Assembly (NCBI GenBank): GCA_020638635.1
Contig: JACKIE010000002.1
Coordinates: forward strand, 62,001-126,000
DNA from: Planctomycetota bacterium
Lineage (GTDB): Bacteria; Planctomycetota; UBA8742; UBA2392
Direction of reading: 5' to 3'
Length of the DNA: 64,000 nt
Shown here one piece after another: positions 61,006 through 64,000 of the stretch. The notes beneath the pieces were generated by a model. It was not told the origin of the DNA. It worked only from the letters and a program-made list of their open reading frames with translations, and did not search any database. The position numbers were made by a program, and so were the translations under genes. Position 1 is the first letter of the stretch. The number at the start of each line of letters is the position of its first letter.

Positions 61006-61476
61006 TCCTCCTCGTCACGGCCGTCTATCGGAATCAGGTCAGCGCATTCTGCCTCAGCGTGGAACTAGACGACAAGCGTTCCGCCATGCGCTATGAAGAC
61101 GGCCAACTGCGCGGCGACCTAACGAACTGGCCCTTCACCTGGGGCCAGCACGGCTGCGGGTATCTGATCAGCACAGTCGAGGATTTCTGGCGGTTTTCAG
61201 AAGCAATCGAATTCAGCGACTTCCTCGACGAAAAAGCCAAGAAGAAGTGGTTCACAGTGGTCAAGGAAGACTACGCCCTGGGCTGGTTCTGCAAAGGCAT
61301 CTTTGAGCCCCCAGCCGAATACCACGGCGGAGCCGCCCCCGGCGCCAGGGCCTACTTCGCCCGCTTCCCCAACAAGGACATCATGTACGTCTTCCTCAAT
61401 GAACGTATTCGAAACCGGCAAAGCCCCCGAATTCGAACTCGCCCGCGACTTGGAGAACATCCTCCTGACGGAGTAG
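61006..61476 (+). pseudogene. Serine hydrolase (class C beta-lactamase-like), 5'-truncated and frameshifted
   Basis: Only the C-terminal third of a serine hydrolase remains: a GCGYLISTVEDFWRFSEAI segment (usually GGGGLxSTxxDYxRF), YALGWF, and YHGGAAPGARAYFARFP, which carries the HGG-type third motif of the fold. The catalytic SxxK and YxN region is missing, because the frame begins next to the divergent gene at 61005. Near the end, one extra base (tcctcaatgaac, versus tcttcatgaac in the copies downstream) shifts the frame so that the original ending (EFELARDLENILLTE, stop at 61474-61476) is lost. Both defects make it a pseudogene. Confidence 0.75.
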
Positions 61477-61481
61477 CGCGT

Positions 61482-61791
61482 TACGGAACGCGGCCGCTAC
61501 GGCCGCAGTGGCGAGCCCGAGGCTCGCCACACATGCGGACCAGAGGTCCGCGTTCCGTTCCAGGCACGACACGGTGCCGGCCCGAAGGGCCGACTAAAAC
61601 AGCCCGGGCCAAAGGCCCGGGAACGCAACTCACGGGCGCCATCCGGCCTGAAGGGCCGGTTCACCCGGGCGCAATGAACGGCCCTTTCAGGGCCGACATC
61701 CACGGCCCCATCCCACCCCAAGGCTTCGCCTTGGGGTGACAGAACGGCCCCTTCGGGGCCACACAGACAACGGCAGCAACGGGCGCGCCCA
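61482..61791. repeat. Hairpin-rich spacer 1, with a four-way-junction element
   Basis: An outer stem ACGGAACGCG (61483-61492) / CGCGTTCCGT (61549-61558) encloses three hairpins (61490-61506, 61509-61529, 61535-61551). From ~61563 follow further hairpins of the GGCC type: ggcccgaagggcc, cccgggccaaaggcccggg, ccggcctgaagggccgg, cggccctttcagggccg, ccccaaggcttcgccttgggg, ggccccttcggggcc. Segment 61563-61791 is repeated at 61951-62175. Confidence 0.85.
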
Positions 61792-61950
61792 TACCACGGC
61801 GGAGCCGCGCCGGGAGCCCGCGCCTACTTCGTCCGGTTCCCAAACAAGGACATCATGTACGTGTTCTTCATGAACGTCTTCGAAACCGGCAAAGTCCCCG
61901 AGTACGAAATCGCGCGTGATCTGGAGGCGATGCTGCTGGCAACAGACTAG
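61792..61950 (+). pseudogene. Second copy of the serine hydrolase 3' end
   Basis: 53 codons starting at YHGGAAPGARAYFVRFP and ending EYEIARDLEAMLLATD with a proper stop. It is similar to the end of the truncated gene at 61320-61476 but in an intact frame. No start codon or upstream gene body is present; a hairpin spacer precedes it. Confidence 0.75.
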
Positions 61951-62175
61951 CACGCAGTGCCGGCCTGAAGAGCCGACTCAAACAGCCCGGGCCGAAGGCC
62001 CGGGAACGTGATGCGTGGGCGCCATCCGGCCTGAAAGGCCGGTTCATCCGGGTGCAATGAACGGCCCTTTCAGGGCCGACATCCAAGGCCCCATTCCCAC
62101 CCAAGACTTCGCCTTGGGCTGACAGAATGGCCCCTTCGGGGCCACAAGTACAACCGCAGCAACGGACACGACCAA
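61951..62175. repeat. Hairpin-rich spacer 2, copy of the second part of spacer 1
   Basis: The same order of hairpins as 61563-61791 with point differences (gccggcctgaagagccgac, cccgggccgaaggcccggg, ccggcctgaaaggccgg, cggccctttcagggccg, ggccccttcggggcc). Spacer plus following 3' end makes a tandem unit of about 380-390 bases, present twice. Confidence 0.85.
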
Positions 62176-62331
62176 TACCACGTCGGAGCCGCCCCCGGAG
62201 CAAGGGCCTACTTCGCCCGCTTCCCGTTCAAGGACATCATGTACGTCTTCTTCATGAACGTATTCGAAACCGGCAAAGCCCCCGAGTACGAACTCGCCCG
62301 TGACCTAGAAGCGATTCTGCTGGCTGGGTGA
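62176..62331 (+). pseudogene. Third copy of the serine hydrolase 3' end
   Basis: 52 codons, YHVGAAPGARAYFARFP to EYELARDLEAILLAG and stop. The HGG motif has become HVG. It ends three bases before the stop of the convergent protease gene. It is closest in sequence to the ending expected for the first copy (gtattcgaaaccggcaaagc is shared). Confidence 0.75.
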
Positions 62332-62334
62332 TGT

Positions 62335-63234
62335 TTACCGCTTCATCCGTCTGCCGTTGCGGCGAAGGAATGAATCAACAGACTTTTCAAGGTCTGGCGA
62401 GATTTCGCTGAGTGCGTAAAGGACCGAAGGCCACTTTGTTCCACGAATGTACTCGTTACGGCAATAGGCAGTTTCCACGGCAACGACTTTGGCGTGACTG
62501 GTAGGTGCCCAGACTTCGCCTTCTTCTGCCCCATGAACAGCCCATACTGAGCAACCACTGATTCCCTTTGGCGGCGGCAATCGGACTGCGCGGCCTTTGG
62601 TATCGAAGCCATCTTCCATGTGCTTAATCAACAGGTAGTCCTGTTTGCGGTCGGCCGTGAAGGTCTCGGGAAGGTCGCCGGTGTGGATCGCCGTAACGTA
62701 GCTCAGCGGTGTGCCCGTCAAACTAGTTCCAACATGTCGGGTCGTTGCCGCTGGAAATCCGAACACCATGTAGGGGGTATCGGGGTACTCGAGACTGACG
62801 TTGCCCAACTGCAAGAAATGCCACGTCTTCTGGAGATCGGCGATCTCTGCCGGATTCAAGAACTCGTAGATTGAAACATCTGGGTCATTGCGTTCCTTCG
62901 CTGAAGGATCGTTGTCATCCTTTGCTGAGTCGAGTCGATAGAGGTGCACATGAGGCAGCTGTATCTTGGCATTTTTTCGCCTCGACGTTGGTATTCCGTA
63001 TGCGAAGTCACTGTTAGCTGCCGCATCGCTGGCTAGGGCGTCCGTCACATGACCTGCCGTAATCAGGAAAAATCGAGCGTCAATCCTAAAGAGCGTGCCG
63101 GTTCCGTAGACTCCCGCGCTGCCAGCAAGTTCGCCAACGATTGGGACTGTGCAACTCTCCGCGTAGGCACGAGCGGCCACGAACATTGAGTACTGTTCGA
63201 TTTTGATTTGCGAGTCCGGCTTCTTTGCCGCCAT
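62335..63234 (-). CDS. Trypsin-like serine peptidase domain protein
   Basis: 299 residues, no signal peptide. The chymotrypsin-fold triad can be placed: GTGTLFRIDARFFLITAGHV gives His (~57), NDPDVSIYEF gives Asp (~116), and PKGISGCSVWAV gives Ser (~224; GxSG with Cys in place of the second Gly). The Asp and Ser placements are inferred. Base composition is less GC-rich and codon use is more mixed than in neighbours (tca, agt, att are common), which suggests acquisition by transfer. Cytosolic trypsin-like domains of this kind occur in bacterial conflict systems and as solitary genes; no partner module is visible here. Confidence 0.65.
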   Translation of the reverse strand: MAAKKPDSQIKIEQYSMFVAARAYAESCTVPIVGELAGSAGVYGTGTLFRIDARFFLITAGHVTDALASDAAANSDFAYGIPTSRRKNAKIQLPHVHLYRLDSAKDDNDPSAKERNDPDVSIYEFLNPAEIADLQKTWHFLQLGNVSLEYPDTPYMVFGFPAATTRHVGTSLTGTPLSYVTAIHTGDLPETFTADRKQDYLLIKHMEDGFDTKGRAVRLPPPKGISGCSVWAVHGAEEGEVWAPTSHAKVVAVETAYCRNEYIRGTKWPSVLYALSEISPDLEKSVDSFLRRNGRRMKR

Positions 63235-63260
63235 CGACCTTCTCCCAATCGAGGTTCAGG

Positions 63261-64000
63261 CTAACGGCGTTTCTTGCCCCTGTAGGGGTTGCCGCGCTTC
63301 TTCAGTGTTGCTGGGCCGCTACCGATGCCGGCGGGTCTTGCTGGGTTGTCGTCGTCCCAGTCTTCTTCGTTGCCGGGTTTCACCAGCGCGCCTTCGTGGT
63401 GGCCTATTAAATCCTTGCGGCCGGCTTCTCTCAGGGCCTTTCTTACTCGGCCGTGGAATTCGGGTTTGGTGAACTGCATCAGGGCTCGCTGGCGGCGCTT
63501 CTCGCGCATGGTGGTGGGGGTGTAGACGAACTCGCCGGTCTCCGGGTCGTGGCCGCTGTAGAACATGGCCGTGGCGGGCGTCATGGGCGTGGGGATGAAG
63601 TCCTGAACCTGCTCCGGGCTCCAGTTGTTTTTCTTGAAGTACTCGGCCAGGCGGATCTGCTCGTCCATGGTGCAGCCCGGGTGGCTGCTCACGAAGTAGG
63701 CCACCAGGTACTGCTCTTTGCCTACGCGTTTGCTGGCCTCAACGAAACGTTTCTTGAACTCCTCATATTTATGCAGGCCGGGCTTGCGCATGCGGGTCAG
63801 CACGTCGTCGCTGAGGTGCTCGGGCGCGACCTTCAGGTGGCCGCTGGTGTGGTGCGCGGCCAGGTTCTCGATGTAGGCGTCGCCCTGACCCTTGGTCGCC
63901 TTGTCGTCAATCAGCATGTCGTGGCGGATGCCGCTGGCGATGAAGGCCTTCTTCACGCCGGGTACCGCGCGTACGCGCTTGAGCATGTCCAGCTGCTTGT
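63261..64000 (-). CDS. YgiQ-family radical SAM protein, C-terminal part
   Basis: The frame continues past the window end, so about 246 residues of the C-terminal part are visible; the radical SAM CxxxCxxC lies beyond. Family-typical segments are AFIASGIRHDM, HHTSGHLKVAPEHLSDDVL, VAYFVSSHPGCTMDEQIRLA, NNWSPEQVQDFIPTPMTPAT, MFYSGHDP and the basic tail ending KKRGNPYRGKKRR. YgiQ (UPF0313) proteins have no settled function. It precedes the accessory patch in the minus direction. Confidence 0.93.
   Translation of the reverse strand, partial: KQLDMLKRVRAVPGVKKAFIASGIRHDMLIDDKATKGQGDAYIENLAAHHTSGHLKVAPEHLSDDVLTRMRKPGLHKYEEFKKRFVEASKRVGKEQYLVAYFVSSHPGCTMDEQIRLAEYFKKNNWSPEQVQDFIPTPMTPATAMFYSGHDPETGEFVYTPTTMREKRRQRALMQFTKPEFHGRVRKALREAGRKDLIGHHEGALVKPGNEEDWDDDNPARPAGIGSGPATLKKRGNPYRGKKRR

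Noticed and set aside
61482..62175. The hairpin-rich spacers as a CRISPR array or an integron attC array.
   Set aside because: There are no uniform direct repeats with unique spacers, no cas gene, no integrase, and no recognisable attC R'/R'' core sites; the cassettes are fragments of one gene rather than different genes.

Overview
The window is GC-rich, densely coded bacterial chromosome with short intergenic gaps. It most likely comes from a diderm member of the Planctomycetota/PVC superphylum. The best single marker is the 51-residue small basic protein at 19081-19236, which matches the family restricted to Chlamydiae, Verrucomicrobia and Planctomycetes. Supporting signs are many signal peptides and lipoboxes, an outer-membrane barrel ending in Phe, a type II pseudopilin, a TonB-like protein fused to terpene-cyclase-like repeats, and many proteins of no known family. 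The exact class cannot be fixed from the sequence alone. No rRNA, tRNA, CRISPR array, transposase or integrase was seen.

Layout. 1-3904 (+): the end of an AsmA-like envelope protein, rsmD, rlmN and a DUF58 protein. 4111-7017 (-): argG and a TPR lipoprotein. 7145-11583 (+): a small lipoprotein, an M50 site-2 protease, moaE, a frameshifted thioredoxin-like gene and a di-heme cytochrome-like lipoprotein. 11584-18623 (mostly -): recG, a CxxC protein, a GT2 glycosyltransferase, divergent terC, and a LysM protein. 19081-23294 (+): the PVC small basic protein, an aminotransferase, a two-ended helical-domain protein and a secreted MsrB-MsrA fusion. 23357-31292 (-): a division/cell-wall cluster in the order ftsW-murG-murC-murB-(two small genes)-ddl-ftsQ-like, ending without ftsA or ftsZ. 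31435-35025 (-): a lamin-tail lipoprotein, a pseudopilin and bioA. 35268-37274 (+): an acidic secreted protein and an outer-membrane barrel. 37593-42189 (-): a membrane protein, an 895-residue coiled-coil protein and a primary-type sigma factor, divergent from rodA. 43619-49781 (-): a four-gene VWA/TPR operon. 50219-55354 (-): five paralogous exported proteins resembling the N-domains of secretins without the pore, with sucD between them. 55433-61005 (-): a degenerate endonuclease-III-like protein, an EF-hand/HEAT lipoprotein, rpsP, and others. 61006-63234: an accessory patch with a 5'-truncated serine hydrolase, two extra copies of its 3' end separated by hairpin-rich spacers, and a trypsin-like protease. 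63261-64000 (-): the end of a YgiQ-type radical SAM protein.

The intergenic DNA is unusual. At about nine places it consists of tandem units with a strict 7-base period, often as two facing arms that can form a long hairpin. The unit sequence differs from locus to locus (GACCCGG, TTACCAA, AAAATTC, CAGGTTT types) but the period stays the same. Other gaps carry 8-10-base-period arrays, GGGGACAG palindromes and multi-branched hairpin elements. These, the secretin-N-domain paralogue array and the serine-hydrolase 3'-end array are the most interesting findings.

Functionally the window is rich in envelope biology. Precursor synthesis (MurB, MurC, MurG, Ddl), SEDS polymerases (FtsW, RodA) and a divisome-type FtsQ imply a peptidoglycan wall. 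Lipoproteins, the barrel, the AsmA-like protein and the pseudopilin imply an outer membrane. Housekeeping genes (rsmD, rlmN, rpsP, recG, argG, bioA, sucD, moaE) are scattered rather than in their classical operons.
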